DNA of 64,000 nt from Pseudomonadales bacterium (GCA_041395945.1 JAWKZN010000001.1:930001-994000), one strand, 5' to 3'; positions 1-9,321 are shown, numbered from the stretch's first letter. The notes: generated by a model from the sequence alone, not told the origin. A program made the numbers and translations.

Positions 1-107
1 AATCCCTGCGCGAAGGTATCCGTGCGCTGGTAGATGAACTGCTTCTGCGGGAAGAGCAGATTCAGGGTGTGGAAAGCGTCCTCCTCACCAACTTCGTGCT
101 GCAGTAA
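1..107 (+). CDS. fliL: FliL, flagellar basal-body-associated protein (C-terminal end only)
   Basis: Only the last 34 codons are in the window; the gene is cut by the left edge. The visible end reads through an amphipathic stretch into LLTNFVLQ and a TAA at 105-107. FliL proteins typically end in a short beta strand of the form V.FTNFVMQ, and the next gene, two bases downstream, is fliM, which normally follows fliL. FliL is a single-pass inner-membrane protein that surrounds the stator and supports torque. Identification rests on the terminal motif and the position. Confidence 0.8.
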   Translation, partial: SLREGIRALVDELLLREEQIQGVESVLLTNFVLQ

Positions 108-109
108 TC

Positions 110-1078
110 ATGGCAGATCGGGAAATACTCTCGCGGGAGGAGATCGAAGCACTGCTCTCCGGTGTGGACCAGGTCGCCTCTTCAGCAGATGCGGCGGAAC
201 CGGTTGCGGAAGTTCGCAGCTACGACCTCGCCAGTCAGGATCATGTGGTGGGAGGCAGGCTGCCGACTCTGGAGCTGCTCGGTGAGAAGTTCGCCCGCCA
301 GTTGCGGATCGACATGCAGCAGCTGCTGCGTTACCAGGTCTCGGTCGGTGCCGGTGGTGTGCAGATTCAGAAGTATGGCGAATACGCATCGACACTCTAT
401 GTGCCGACCAGTATCAGCGTGGTGCAGTTCAGCCCTCTGAACGGACACGGCCTGGTGGTAATCGATGCCAAGCTGGTGTCGAGGATGGTGGATCAGTACT
501 TCGGTGGTGACGGTAAAAACATTACGGTCGAAGGCCGTGATTTCACACCAACCGAGAAGCGGGTGATCGAAAAAATTCTCGAACTCGTCTTCCGGGATCT
601 CGCGGATGCCTGGTCTGAAGCGCTGCCGGTGACACTCACCACCGTGGGTTCCGAGAGTAATCCTGCGCTGGTGAATCTGTTTTCCGAAGACGAAGTGATG
701 ATGGTGAACAGCTATCACATCGAACTGGAGAGCGGAGGCGGTGAGATCCACATCGCACTTCCTTACGCCGCACTGGAACCGCACAAGAGCGTCCTGGATA
801 CCTCTGTAAAAGCGGAGGTGAAAGCAAAGGATGAAGCCTGGCGGCCGGCGCTCCAGGCCCGCCTGCTGTGCTGTGAGGTGCCGCTGCGCTGTGAGATCGC
901 CAGTCGATCGCTGCTGCTCAAGGAACTTCTCAGTCTCAAGGTCGGAGATTTCATCAGTGTGGAAATGCCGGAAGTACACCAGGTGTATGCCGGTGAAGTG
1001 CCGAGTTTCGCAGCAAAGCTGGGTGAGTCGAAAGGATATCTCGCGCTGGAGTATGTGAGTCGCGAACTGTCGCTCTAG
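110..1078 (+). CDS. fliM: FliM, flagellar motor switch protein
   Basis: C-ring protein that binds CheY-P and switches rotor direction. The 322-residue length is normal. The N-terminus carries the CheY-binding segment EILSREEIEALLSG (residues 5-18, the EIDALL-type motif). The middle domain contains the NGHGLVVID stretch and the C-terminal FliN-like domain begins near residue 240. The ATG lies two bases after the fliL stop and starts MADREILSRE, as expected for the family. The intact CheY-binding segment matters because no che genes occur in the visible part of this flagellar cluster. Confidence 0.97.
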   Translation: MADREILSREEIEALLSGVDQVASSADAAEPVAEVRSYDLASQDHVVGGRLPTLELLGEKFARQLRIDMQQLLRYQVSVGAGGVQIQKYGEYASTLYVPTSISVVQFSPLNGHGLVVIDAKLVSRMVDQYFGGDGKNITVEGRDFTPTEKRVIEKILELVFRDLADAWSEALPVTLTTVGSESNPALVNLFSEDEVMMVNSYHIELESGGGEIHIALPYAALEPHKSVLDTSVKAEVKAKDEAWRPALQARLLCCEVPLRCEIASRSLLLKELLSLKVGDFISVEMPEVHQVYAGEVPSFAAKLGESKGYLALEYVSRELSL

Positions 1079-1089
1079 AGGATGCGTTT

Positions 1090-1425
1090 ATGAACGATCA
1101 GGTCAAGGATCAGAAAATGGAATCCCAGGAAACGGAAAATCGTATCGCTGCGCCCGCCGGGCGAAGCCAGAACCTGGATGTCGTGCTCGACATACCGGTG
1201 CGGTTGTCCATGGAAGTAGGCAGCACCCGGATCAGCATCCGCAAGCTGCTGCAACTGAACAAAGGCGCGGTAGTGGAACTGTCAAGACTCGCTGGAGAAC
1301 CGCTGGACGTTCTCGTCAACGGCACACTGATCGCCCATGGTGAAGTGGTGGTGGTCAACGACAAACTTGGTATCCGGCTGGTCGATGTAATCAGTCCGGA
1401 ACAGCGTATCGCGAGCATCAACTGA
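1090..1425 (+). CDS. fliN: FliN, flagellar motor switch protein
   Basis: Forms the lower C-ring with FliM and docks the export ATPase complex. The protein has 111 residues: a charged N-terminal tail of about 35 residues, then a SpoA domain with LDIPVRLSMEVGSTR, LLQLNKGAVVEL and the terminal GIRLVDVISP stretch. It sits 11 bp after fliM and before fliO, the standard order. Nothing is unusual. Confidence 0.96.
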   Translation: MNDQVKDQKMESQETENRIAAPAGRSQNLDVVLDIPVRLSMEVGSTRISIRKLLQLNKGAVVELSRLAGEPLDVLVNGTLIAHGEVVVVNDKLGIRLVDVISPEQRIASIN

Positions 1426-1492
1426 TGGGGATCAGCTGCCAGAGCCGTAGTGACAGCAGTGCTGCGAAGGCTCAGTTGAGCCGGACGGGTGT

Positions 1493-1798
1493 GTGCTGAT
1501 GGACGTCGGCAATCTCGCACAGGTGGCTCTGGCACTCGCCTTCATCGTGGTGCTGGTGATCGGCCTGGGCTTTGCAATGCGCCGGATCAACGGGGCGCGC
1601 CTGCGGGCGGGTGGAGACATCGAGGTGGTTGCCTCGACATTTCTCGGTCCCAAGGAGCGGATTGTGCTGCTCAAAGTCCAGGATCGTCGGGTGCTGGTCG
1701 GTATCAGCGCCCAGACCATGACGGCGCTCGGAGAATTTCCCGACAGGAACGACGACGGCAAGGGGTTTGCTGCGGTACTGCAGGAGGCGTCTCGATGA
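1493..1798 (+). CDS. fliO: FliO, flagellar export-gate assembly protein
   Basis: Small bitopic membrane protein that helps assemble the FliP5FliR core. It has one transmembrane helix near residues 7-28 (LAQVALALAFIVVLVIGLGF) and then a cytoplasmic domain with FLGPKERIVLLKVQDRRVLVGI, the conserved FliO segment. The start is GTG at 1493 or ATG at 1499; an in-frame TGA at 1451 excludes anything further upstream. Its stop overlaps the fliP start by four bases. At 101 residues it is a short FliO. Confidence 0.9.
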   Translation: MLMDVGNLAQVALALAFIVVLVIGLGFAMRRINGARLRAGGDIEVVASTFLGPKERIVLLKVQDRRVLVGISAQTMTALGEFPDRNDDGKGFAAVLQEASR

Positions 1799-2547
1799 TG
1801 CGGTTCTCACTGGGACTGGTGTGCCTTCTGCTGATGCTGAGTGCACCTGACGCACTGGCCGCTGTGGACATCCCGGCGCTGACGGTGACGGCGAACAGCG
1901 ATGGCACAGAAGCCTATGGGGTGAGCCTGCAGATCCTCGCGCTCATGACCATGCTCACGCTGCTGCCGTCCTTCGTGATCATGCTTACCGCCTTCACCCG
2001 GATCATCATCGTCTTCGCCATTCTGCGACAGGCCATCGGCATGCAGACCACGCCTTCGAATCAGATCCTGGTCGGCCTGGCGCTGTTTCTGACCATATTC
2101 GTGATGATGCCCGTGCTGAAGGAAGTCAACGAAGTCGCCGTGCAGCCCTATCTTACGGAAGAGGTTGCCCCCTTTGATGCCATGCTGGAGGCTGCGGAGC
2201 CATTCAAGCGCTTCATGCTGGCCCAGACCCGGGAAGCGGATCTGGACATGTTTGTGCGGATCTCGGAACACGAACCCGTGGATGATCCCGAAGCCGTGGA
2301 TTTCTTCGTGCTGGTGCCTGCGTTCATGACCAGTGAGCTGAAAACGGCGTTTCAGATCGGCTTCATGCTCTTCATTCCGTTTCTGGTCATCGACATGGTT
2401 GTGGCGAGCGTGCTGATGTCCATGGGTATGATGATGCTGTCTCCGCTGATCGTCTCACTGCCTTTCAAGATCATGCTGTTCGTGCTGGTGGATGGCTGGG
2501 TGATGATCATGGGCACACTGGCCAGCAGTTTCGGGGGCATCCTGTGA
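1795..2547 (+). CDS. fliP: FliP, flagellar export-gate protein
   Basis: Core subunit of the FliPQR export gate. I place the start at the ATG at 1795 (or 1798), which overlaps the fliO stop (ATGA). This gives 250 residues with a cleavable signal peptide (MMRFSLGLVCLLLMLSAPDALA), as is typical of FliP. Family segments include LPSFVIMLTAFTRIIIVFAI, a periplasmic loop with PYLTEEVAPFDAM, and PAFMTSELKTAFQIGF. An open frame continues upstream to 1489 but overlaps fliO and is not part of the protein. Confidence 0.97.
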   Translation: MMRFSLGLVCLLLMLSAPDALAAVDIPALTVTANSDGTEAYGVSLQILALMTMLTLLPSFVIMLTAFTRIIIVFAILRQAIGMQTTPSNQILVGLALFLTIFVMMPVLKEVNEVAVQPYLTEEVAPFDAMLEAAEPFKRFMLAQTREADLDMFVRISEHEPVDDPEAVDFFVLVPAFMTSELKTAFQIGFMLFIPFLVIDMVVASVLMSMGMMMLSPLIVSLPFKIMLFVLVDGWVMIMGTLASSFGGIL

Positions 2548-2813
2548 CACCGGGTGATGTCCTCCATCTGTTTGGCGATGCTCTCTATCTGGTCGTGATC
2601 ATGGTCGCGGTGATCGTGGTCCCGAGCCTGCTTGTCGGCCTGGCCGTGTCTGTCTTTCAGGCGGCTACCCAGATCAATGAGCAGACGCTGAGCTTCCTGC
2701 CGAGGCTGCTGGCCACCCTGATCACCATCATGGTGGCGGGGCCCTGGCTGCTCGGCCAGCTCACGGATCTGTTTGAAAGACTGTTTGTGTCCATTCCGGG
2801 ACTGCTTGGGTGA
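2544..2813 (+). CDS. fliQ: FliQ, flagellar export-gate protein
   Basis: An 89-residue protein with two transmembrane hairpin helices (about residues 15-37 and 52-72) and the conserved segment FQAATQINEQTLSFLPR. It packs on the outside of the FliP/FliR helical gate. The GTG start overlaps the fliP stop (GTGA), indicating translational coupling. Confidence 0.97.
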   Translation: MTPGDVLHLFGDALYLVVIMVAVIVVPSLLVGLAVSVFQAATQINEQTLSFLPRLLATLITIMVAGPWLLGQLTDLFERLFVSIPGLLG

Positions 2814-2816
2814 TTC

Positions 2817-3584
2817 ATGTACCTGCCGATGGACACCTACATCGAAGGCTTCTCCCAGGTTTTCTGGAGTTTTCTGCGCATCGGCGCTTTTCTCATGGTG
2901 GTGCCCATTTTCGGCAATCAGCTGGTGCCCCCCCGGGTGCGGGTCGCCATGGCACTGGCCATTGCGATCTGTGTGAGTCAACTGCTCACCCCCATGCCGA
3001 CGGTCACCGTGGCCTTCAGCACACTGGCCGATGTGGTACTGCAGCTGTTTGTCGGCATAGGGCTTGGTTTCGCCACCATGGTTTTCTTCCAGACCTTCGT
3101 GGTTGCCGGGCAGTTCATCGCCATGCAGATGGGTCTCGGCTTTGCTGCCATGGTGGATCCCGGCAACGGTGTGCAGGTCACTGTGCTGTCCCAGTTCTTT
3201 CTGATGATGGTGACCCTGACCTTTCTGGCCACAGGCGGACATCTGGTACTGCTCGAAGTGCTGATCACCGGATTCAAACTGTTCCCGGTGGGCACAGGGC
3301 TGGGTTTCGAAGAGATAGCCATCGCCATCGTCCGTCTGGGTGGCTGGATGCTCATCGGCGGTGTGCTGATCGCGCTGCCGGCGGTGATCTCTCTGCTCAT
3401 CGTGAATCTCGCGTTCGGTGTGATGAGCCGCAGTGCGCCGCAGCTCAACGTGTTTTCTCTGGGCTTTCCCTTTTCCCTGGTGTTCGGCCTGATCATCGTC
3501 TGGTTTTCGCTGCAGGGCTGGATGCCCCAGTTCGATCGCTTTTCCGGAGAATTCCTCGACATCGTCGCCGCCTGGCTGATCTGA
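2817..3584 (+). CDS. fliR: FliR, flagellar export-gate protein
   Basis: A single copy joins five FliP and four FliQ in the export gate and contacts FlhB. The protein has 255 residues and about six hydrophobic segments. Family signatures are the internal stretch QLVPPRVRVAMALAIA and FVVAGQFIAMQMGLGFA. The ATG is three bases after the fliQ stop. The gene is ordinary in length and place. Confidence 0.97.
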   Translation: MYLPMDTYIEGFSQVFWSFLRIGAFLMVVPIFGNQLVPPRVRVAMALAIAICVSQLLTPMPTVTVAFSTLADVVLQLFVGIGLGFATMVFFQTFVVAGQFIAMQMGLGFAAMVDPGNGVQVTVLSQFFLMMVTLTFLATGGHLVLLEVLITGFKLFPVGTGLGFEEIAIAIVRLGGWMLIGGVLIALPAVISLLIVNLAFGVMSRSAPQLNVFSLGFPFSLVFGLIIVWFSLQGWMPQFDRFSGEFLDIVAAWLI

Positions 3585-3599
3585 GAGGGATGCGCAGGC

Positions 3600-4730
3600 A
3601 TGGCTGAAGAACAGCAATCACAGGAACGTACAGAGGAACCGACCAGTCGGAAGCTCTCCAAGGCCCGTGAAGACGGGCAGGTCGCCCGTTCCCGTGAGCT
3701 GAATACCGTGGCCCTGGTGATGCTGGGTGCTTTCGGTCTGCTCACCTTCGTGCCCTGGGGTGGTTCCAGGATCATGCGTCTGACCGAATCGATCTTCACC
3801 GAAGCTGCGGCACCGGATGCCGTGCTGCTGGATACCCTGGCGACGGCCGCTGTGGAAACCATGCTGACACTTGCCCCCCTGCTGCTCATGGTGTCACTGG
3901 CGGGCGTGCTCTCATCGGTTGCCATGGGCGGACTGGTGTTCTCGACCAAGGCGATGGCTTTCAAGGGCAGCCGTATGAGCCCGCTGAAGGGACTCAAGCG
4001 GATGTTTTCCGCCAAGTCTCTGGTGGAACTGGGGAAATCGATCGCCAAGTTCGTACTGATCGCCGGTGTGGCGACGCTGACCCTGAGCGTGCTGCTGGAA
4101 GATCTGCTGTGGATCGGCGCGCTGCCACTGGAGGCGGCGGTCGGTAAAGGGCTGGAATTCGTCGGTCTGGGCCTGCTGCTGATCGGTTCGTCTCTCGTGG
4201 TGGTGGCGCTGATCGATGTGCCGTTTCAGATGCACGAGCACAGCAAGCAGCTGAAGATGACCAAGCAGGAAATCAAGGACGAGATGAAGGACTCCGAGGG
4301 CAAGCCCGAAGTCCGTTCCCGTATCCGCCAGCTGCAGCAGGAGATCGCGCGGCGGCGCATGCTCGCCGACATTCCCGATGCGGACGTGGTCATCACCAAC
4401 CCGACCCACTATGCCGTGGCGATCAGATACGACAGCGGCGAGATGCAGGTGCCGGTGGTGGTGGCCAGGGGTGCCGATCTCATGGCCTTCCGTATCCGGG
4501 AGATTGCCGAGAATCACGGCGTTGCGGTGCTGCAGCTGCCGATGCTGGCGCGGGCCGTCTACTTCAACACGGAGATCGGTGAGGAGATTCCGTCGGGTCT
4601 GTACGTGGCGGTAGCACGCGTGCTGGCCTACATCTATCAGTTGCGCCAGTTCAAACAGGGTGTCGGGGCTGCGCCGAAACCCCTGGGTGCCATCGACATT
4701 CCGGAAGCCTTCCGGACCGCAGAAGAATGA
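3600..4730 (+). CDS. flhB: FlhB, flagellar export substrate-specificity switch
   Basis: Inner-membrane export protein whose cytoplasmic domain cleaves itself to switch export from rod/hook to filament substrates. The autocleavage motif NPTH is at residues 267-270 (ITNPTHYAVAIRYD). The N-terminus has the family start EQQSQERTEEPTSRKLSKAREDG, written here as positions 4-26 for the charged segment. Four transmembrane segments lie between residues 35 and 210. The C-terminal tail after the cleavage domain is short. It follows fliR by 15 bp and precedes flhA by 13 bp. Confidence 0.97.
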   Translation: MAEEQQSQERTEEPTSRKLSKAREDGQVARSRELNTVALVMLGAFGLLTFVPWGGSRIMRLTESIFTEAAAPDAVLLDTLATAAVETMLTLAPLLLMVSLAGVLSSVAMGGLVFSTKAMAFKGSRMSPLKGLKRMFSAKSLVELGKSIAKFVLIAGVATLTLSVLLEDLLWIGALPLEAAVGKGLEFVGLGLLLIGSSLVVVALIDVPFQMHEHSKQLKMTKQEIKDEMKDSEGKPEVRSRIRQLQQEIARRRMLADIPDADVVITNPTHYAVAIRYDSGEMQVPVVVARGADLMAFRIREIAENHGVAVLQLPMLARAVYFNTEIGEEIPSGLYVAVARVLAYIYQLRQFKQGVGAAPKPLGAIDIPEAFRTAEE

Positions 4731-4743
4731 GGAGTAATTCCGG

Positions 4744-6825
4744 ATGAGTAGTCTGGCGCCGCGCATGGGCCCCACAGTGATTTCAGCCAATCTCGGCATA
4801 CCCCTGCTGCTGCTGCTGCTGCTGGGTCTGATGACGCTGCAGGTTTCACCGCTGATCCTCGATGTCGCCTTCACCTTCAACATCGCTCTGGCGATCGTGG
4901 TGCTGCTGGTCAGTGTCTATGCACTGCGTCCCCTGGACTTCGCGACCTTTCCCACCATCCTGCTGATTGCCACACTGCTGCGTCTGGCACTCAACGTCGC
5001 CTCGACCCGGGTGGTGCTGCTGGAAGGCCATGCCGGCGGGGACGCTGCGGGTCGGGTGATCGAATCCTTCGGTGAGGTGGTGGTCGGCGGCAACTATGTG
5101 GTCGGTCTGGTGGTTTTCGTGATTCTGGTGATCATCAATTTCGTGGTGGTCACCAAGGGCGCCGGCCGGATCTCAGAGGTCAGCGCGCGTTTCACCCTGG
5201 ATGCGATGCCGGGCAAGCAGATGGCCATCGATGCCGATCTCAATGCCGGCATCATCGATCAGGAGCAGGCGCGTTCCCGTCGCGAGGAGATCGGTCAGGA
5301 GGCGGATTTCTACGGTTCGATGGATGGTGCGAGCAAGTTCGTGCGCGGCGATGCGGTGGCGGGAATCCTCATCCTGCTGATCAACATCATCGGCGGGCTT
5401 GTCATCGGTATGAGTCAGCACGATCTCAATTTCAGCGAAGCCATGAAGGTCTACACCCTGCTCACGATCGGGGATGGCCTGGTCGCCCAGATTCCTTCGC
5501 TGCTGCTGTCTACCGCTGCGGCCATCATGGTCACCCGGGTCAGCGGCGAATCGGATGTCGGTCAGCAGGTGATGAGTCAGCTCTTCACCGATCCCCGGGC
5601 GCTGGGTGTCGCCGCCGGTGTGCTGTTCATACTCGGGGTGATTCCGGGTATGCCCCATTTCGTCTTTCTGCTGCTGGCCAGCGGTGCCGGGTTTGCCGCC
5701 TGGCGCATCGAGCGGCGCAATCGCCGTGCGGTTGAACCCGCCCGGGACCTGGAGGAAATCGAGGCTCCGAGCCCTGCCATTGAGGTCGGCTGGGACGATG
5801 TTTCACCGGTAGATGTGCTGGGACTCGAGGTCGGCTACCGCCTCATTCCGCTGGTGGACAAGCAGCAGGGCGGCGAACTGCTGGGGCGGATTCGCGGCGT
5901 GCGCAAAAAGCTCTCCCAGGAACTCGGCTTTCTGGTGCCTTCCGTGCACATTCGCGACAACCTCGATCTGCTGCCGAACAGTTATCGCCTCTCGCTCATG
6001 GGTGTGAGTGTGGTGGAAGCAGAGATTTACCCGGGCAGGTTTCTCGCTATCGATCCAGGCGAAGTGTTCGGCCGCATCGACGGTATTGCCACCCGGGATC
6101 CGGCGTTTGGACTCGACGCGGTGTGGATCGAGGAGGGCGATCGGGACAACGCCCAGACCCTGGGTTATACGGTGGTCGATGCCAGCACGGTCATCGCCAC
6201 CCACCTGAACCAGGTGATGCAGGACCATGCGGCGGAACTGCTCGGCCACGATGAAGTGCAGCATCTGCTGGAAATTCTCGCCGAGAATTCCCCGAAGCTT
6301 GCCGAGCAGCTGGTGCCGGGCGCCATCAGCCTGTCCGGTCTGCTGCGGGTGCTGCAGAACCTGCTGAACGAAAAAATTCCCATCCGCGACATCCGCACCA
6401 TTGCGGAAGCCATCGCAGAGGCCGCTCCAGCAGTATCGGACAGCGAAGCACTGACCGCCGTGGTGCGCGTGGCCCTGGCGCGTCTCATCGTGCAGAACGT
6501 GTTCGGCGCCAGTGAGACCCTTGAAGTGATCACCCTCGACCCGGATCTGGAGGCGCTGCTCGTGCAGGCCCGCAATCAGGGTGGCGCGGATGCCCCCGTG
6601 ATCGAACCCGGGCTGGCCGAACGCCTGCAGCGCTCGATCGTCGATGCGGCACAACGCCAGGAGATCAACGGTAAACCGGCCGTGCTGCTGACCGGTGGTG
6701 GCGTGCGCCGGCTGCTCGCACGGTTCGTACGCTTTTCAAGGCAGGTGGTGCATGTGCTGGCTTATGAGGAAATTCCTGAGAACCGGCAGATTACCGTCAT
6801 CGCAACCATTGGTAGAGGGAGCTGA
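4744..6825 (+). CDS. flhA: FlhA, flagellar export-gate protein
   Basis: Forms the nonameric cytoplasmic ring that receives export substrates and couples proton flow to export. The 693 residues comprise about eight transmembrane helices in the first 320, the conserved FHIPEP-family cytoplasmic loop (TKGAGRISEVSARFTLDAMP), and a C-terminal cytoplasmic region beginning near residue 350. The start ATG at 4744 gives MSSLAPRMGP. A leucine run (LLLLLLLGL) is encoded by a short CTG-rich stretch at 4805-4827. Function is assigned with high certainty. Confidence 0.97.
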   Translation: MSSLAPRMGPTVISANLGIPLLLLLLLGLMTLQVSPLILDVAFTFNIALAIVVLLVSVYALRPLDFATFPTILLIATLLRLALNVASTRVVLLEGHAGGDAAGRVIESFGEVVVGGNYVVGLVVFVILVIINFVVVTKGAGRISEVSARFTLDAMPGKQMAIDADLNAGIIDQEQARSRREEIGQEADFYGSMDGASKFVRGDAVAGILILLINIIGGLVIGMSQHDLNFSEAMKVYTLLTIGDGLVAQIPSLLLSTAAAIMVTRVSGESDVGQQVMSQLFTDPRALGVAAGVLFILGVIPGMPHFVFLLLASGAGFAAWRIERRNRRAVEPARDLEEIEAPSPAIEVGWDDVSPVDVLGLEVGYRLIPLVDKQQGGELLGRIRGVRKKLSQELGFLVPSVHIRDNLDLLPNSYRLSLMGVSVVEAEIYPGRFLAIDPGEVFGRIDGIATRDPAFGLDAVWIEEGDRDNAQTLGYTVVDASTVIATHLNQVMQDHAAELLGHDEVQHLLEILAENSPKLAEQLVPGAISLSGLLRVLQNLLNEKIPIRDIRTIAEAIAEAAPAVSDSEALTAVVRVALARLIVQNVFGASETLEVITLDPDLEALLVQARNQGGADAPVIEPGLAERLQRSIVDAAQRQEINGKPAVLLTGGGVRRLLARFVRFSRQVVHVLAYEEIPENRQITVIATIGRGS

Positions 6826-6827
6826 AC

Positions 6828-7733
6828 ATGGAACGGCAGACATTCGTCGGACGCAGTCCGAGTGAGGTATTTGCCAAGGTGCGCAAGGCGCTGGGCAAGG
6901 ATGCTGTGATCCTCGAGCAGATCCGGGAACAGGGTCTGATCCGGGTGACCGCCAGTCGGGACTATCCCGAAGCGACGACCGGCGCCGCCACCGGTGTCAC
7001 ACCGGGCGCCTATACCCAGCGCCTCAAACAGCTCGGCTTTGAGGAGCGCTTCATCCGCGAGCTGCCGGGGGGAGTTCAGAACTGGCAGCAGTTGAGCAAT
7101 GTGGTTCTGAACCGGATCGCTCTGACCGACACCCGGGCGACCGCGTCCGGCCGCATCCGTCTGGTCGGTGCCCCTGGTGTGGGCAAGACCACCATGATCA
7201 TCAAACTCATGGCCGAACAGGTTCTGCGCCACGGACCGGCCAGCGGCACGCTGATCAGTACCGACACCCACCGTCTTGCCGGCTGCGAGCAGCTGGCGCT
7301 GGCCGCGGAACTGCTCGGTGTGCGCTTCATCGAGTCGCCTCCAGAAGATCTCCAGGAGCGGCTGGCCACCGAGGCGGAGGGAAAACTTGTGCTCATCGAT
7401 ACGGCGGGAGTCAGTTTCGGGCAGCCCCAGCTGCCGGTCGCCGGGTGCGACGATGTTCTGGTGATAGCCGCCACCTGGCAGCCGGGTGCGCTGCGGCGCA
7501 ACTGGCTGCAGCTGGATAAGCAGCGTCTGGCCGGTGTGGCGATCTCCCAGATCGATCAGGCAGAAACCCTGGGCGCTGTGCTGAGCGTGGTCAGCGACTG
7601 GCAGTTGCCCCTGCGCTGGCTGTCCCGGGGACCGGAGCTCTATGACGACCTCGAAGTGGCAACCGGCAAAGCGCTTGCCGAGATTGTCCTCCAGGGAATT
7701 GACCGATCCGAAATGAGCACTATGTTTGCTTGA
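6828..7733 (+). CDS. flhF: FlhF, SRP-type GTPase for flagellar placement (short form)
   Basis: Places the polar flagellum. The N-terminus (ERQTFVGRSPSEVFAKVRKALGKDAVIL) is the usual FlhF start. The SRP-like G domain has its P-loop GAPGVGKTT at residues 114-122 and the DTAG loop near residue 187. At 301 residues it is clearly shorter than most FlhF proteins (roughly 380-480): the basic, low-complexity B-domain linker between the N-terminal motif and the N domain is nearly absent. The reading frame is intact, so I read this as a compact variant, not a broken gene. fleN follows 17 bp downstream. Confidence 0.93.
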   Translation: MERQTFVGRSPSEVFAKVRKALGKDAVILEQIREQGLIRVTASRDYPEATTGAATGVTPGAYTQRLKQLGFEERFIRELPGGVQNWQQLSNVVLNRIALTDTRATASGRIRLVGAPGVGKTTMIIKLMAEQVLRHGPASGTLISTDTHRLAGCEQLALAAELLGVRFIESPPEDLQERLATEAEGKLVLIDTAGVSFGQPQLPVAGCDDVLVIAATWQPGALRRNWLQLDKQRLAGVAISQIDQAETLGAVLSVVSDWQLPLRWLSRGPELYDDLEVATGKALAEIVLQGIDRSEMSTMFA

Positions 7734-7750
7734 GAGCAGGAAGTTCGCGC

Positions 7751-8581
7751 ATGAGCCAGAACAGTAAGAATCCCATACAGGTTGTCGCATTTACCGGAGG
7801 CAAAGGGGGTGTCGGAAAGACCAATGTCTCGGTAAATGTGGGTGTCGCTCTGTCCCGGCTTGGCCGTCGGGTGACGCTGCTCGATGCGGACCTCGGCCTT
7901 GCCAATGTGGACGTGCTGCTGGGTCTGAAACCGACGCACACCCTCAAGGATGTGCTCGACGGCCGCTGCGGGTTGCGTGATGTGCTGGTGGAAGGGCCCG
8001 CCGGAATTCAGATCGTGCCGTCTGCTTCGGGACTGCAGGAAATGGTGCGGCTCGGACCCATGCAGCACGCCGGTCTGATCCATGCATTCAGTGAAATCGC
8101 CCATCGGATGGATGTCCTCATCATCGATACCGCCGCAGGCATCTCCGACGAAGTAGTCAGTTTTCTGTGCGCCGCTCAGGAGATCGTGGTGGTGGTGTGC
8201 AACGAACCCACATCGATCACCGACGCCTATGCACTCATCAAGGTGATGAATCAGCGCTACGGTATCCACCGCGCCCGGGTCGTGGTCAACATGGTGCGCT
8301 CCGACGAAGACGGCGCAGCGGTTTTCAACAAGCTGAAAAACGTCACTGACCGCTTTCTCGATATCACCCTGCAGCACGCGGGCAGCATCGCCTACGATGA
8401 TCATCTGCGGCGTGCGGTGCAGAAGCAGAAATCCGTGGTGGAAGCCTATCCCACCTGTCAGGCCAGTCAGGACTTCACCCGTCTCGCTGCCGCCATCGAC
8501 GCCTGGCCCATTCCTTCCCTCGCTACCGGACACCTCGAGTTCTTCGTGGAACGTCTGGTTGCGGAACCCAGAATGCAGTAA
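7751..8581 (+). CDS. fleN: FleN/FlhG, MinD-like ATPase controlling flagellar number
   Basis: Antagonises FlhF (and, in pseudomonads, FleQ) to limit flagellar number. The deviant Walker A motif GGKGGVGKT is near residues 16-24, the switch motif DADLGLANVDVLL near 46, and IIDTAAGISDEV follows. I choose the ATG at 7751 (276 residues, MSQNSKNPIQ), which has AGGAAG about ten bases upstream, over an in-frame TTG at 7730. The stop TAA shares its last base with the fliA ATG. Confidence 0.96.
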   Translation: MSQNSKNPIQVVAFTGGKGGVGKTNVSVNVGVALSRLGRRVTLLDADLGLANVDVLLGLKPTHTLKDVLDGRCGLRDVLVEGPAGIQIVPSASGLQEMVRLGPMQHAGLIHAFSEIAHRMDVLIIDTAAGISDEVVSFLCAAQEIVVVVCNEPTSITDAYALIKVMNQRYGIHRARVVVNMVRSDEDGAAVFNKLKNVTDRFLDITLQHAGSIAYDDHLRRAVQKQKSVVEAYPTCQASQDFTRLAAAIDAWPIPSLATGHLEFFVERLVAEPRMQ

Positions 8582-9321
8582 TGGGCGAACAGGGCGTTGC
8601 CGCATACGCTGCCGCGGGCAGCAAGGACCACCAGCGACTCGGTCACCTGATCGAGCAGCATGCGCAGCTCGTGCGCCGTATTGCTCATCACCTGGCGGCG
8701 CGTCTGCCGAGCAGTGTGCAGGTCGAAGACCTGGTGCAGGCCGGCATGCTCGGACTGCTGGAGGCAGGTGCGAAATACGATGGCGCTAAGGGTGCGAGCT
8801 TTGAAACCTATGCCGGTATCCGCATCCGCGGTGCCATGCTCGACGAGATCCGCCGGGGAGACTGGGCGCCCCGTTCCGTCCATCGCAAGGCGCGCAAGGT
8901 GGCGGAAGCCATCCGCGGCGTGGAGTCCCGTACCGGACGCGAAGCCCAGGACAAGGACGTCGCCGCGGTACTGGGTCTGTCCATGGAGGAGTACTACCGG
9001 ATCCTCCAGGACGCTGCCGGCTGCCGCCTGTTCAGCTACGACGAACTTTCAGAAAACAGTGAAGCCCCGGAAACCGTGGCGGAGGTTTCCGCCGCGGAAG
9101 TCTTCGAAGGAGAAGCCTTCCGTGGCGGACTCGCGGAGGCGATTGCCGGTCTGCCGGAACGTGAAAAGCTCATCCTGTCGCTGTACTACGATGAGGAACT
9201 CAACCTCAAGGAAATCGGCGCGGTGATCGGGGTCAGTGAATCCCGGGTCAGCCAGATCCTGAGTCAGACCACGCTGCGGTTGCGCGCCCGGCTGAACGAC
9301 TGGCTCGGGGCAGAGGACTGA
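8581..9321 (+). CDS. fliA: FliA, sigma-28 factor for late flagellar genes
   Basis: RNA polymerase sigma factor for flagellin and motor genes. It has 246 residues. Region 2 includes QVEDLVQAGMLGLLEA and the following YAGIRIRGAMLDEIR segment, and region 4 is a helix-turn-helix (LNLKEIGAVIGVSESRVSQI) near residues 205-225. The start overlaps the fleN stop by one base. In Pseudomonas, Shewanella and Vibrio the next genes are cheY-cheZ-cheA-cheB. Here the stator gene follows after one base. Confidence 0.97.
   Translation: MGEQGVAAYAAAGSKDHQRLGHLIEQHAQLVRRIAHHLAARLPSSVQVEDLVQAGMLGLLEAGAKYDGAKGASFETYAGIRIRGAMLDEIRRGDWAPRSVHRKARKVAEAIRGVESRTGREAQDKDVAAVLGLSMEEYYRILQDAAGCRLFSYDELSENSEAPETVAEVSAAEVFEGEAFRGGLAEAIAGLPEREKLILSLYYDEELNLKEIGAVIGVSESRVSQILSQTTLRLRARLNDWLGAED

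Noticed and set aside
2352..3617. 421-codon open frame on the minus strand
   Set aside because: Antisense to fliP, fliQ and fliR; His/Gln-rich composition typical of a shadow frame.
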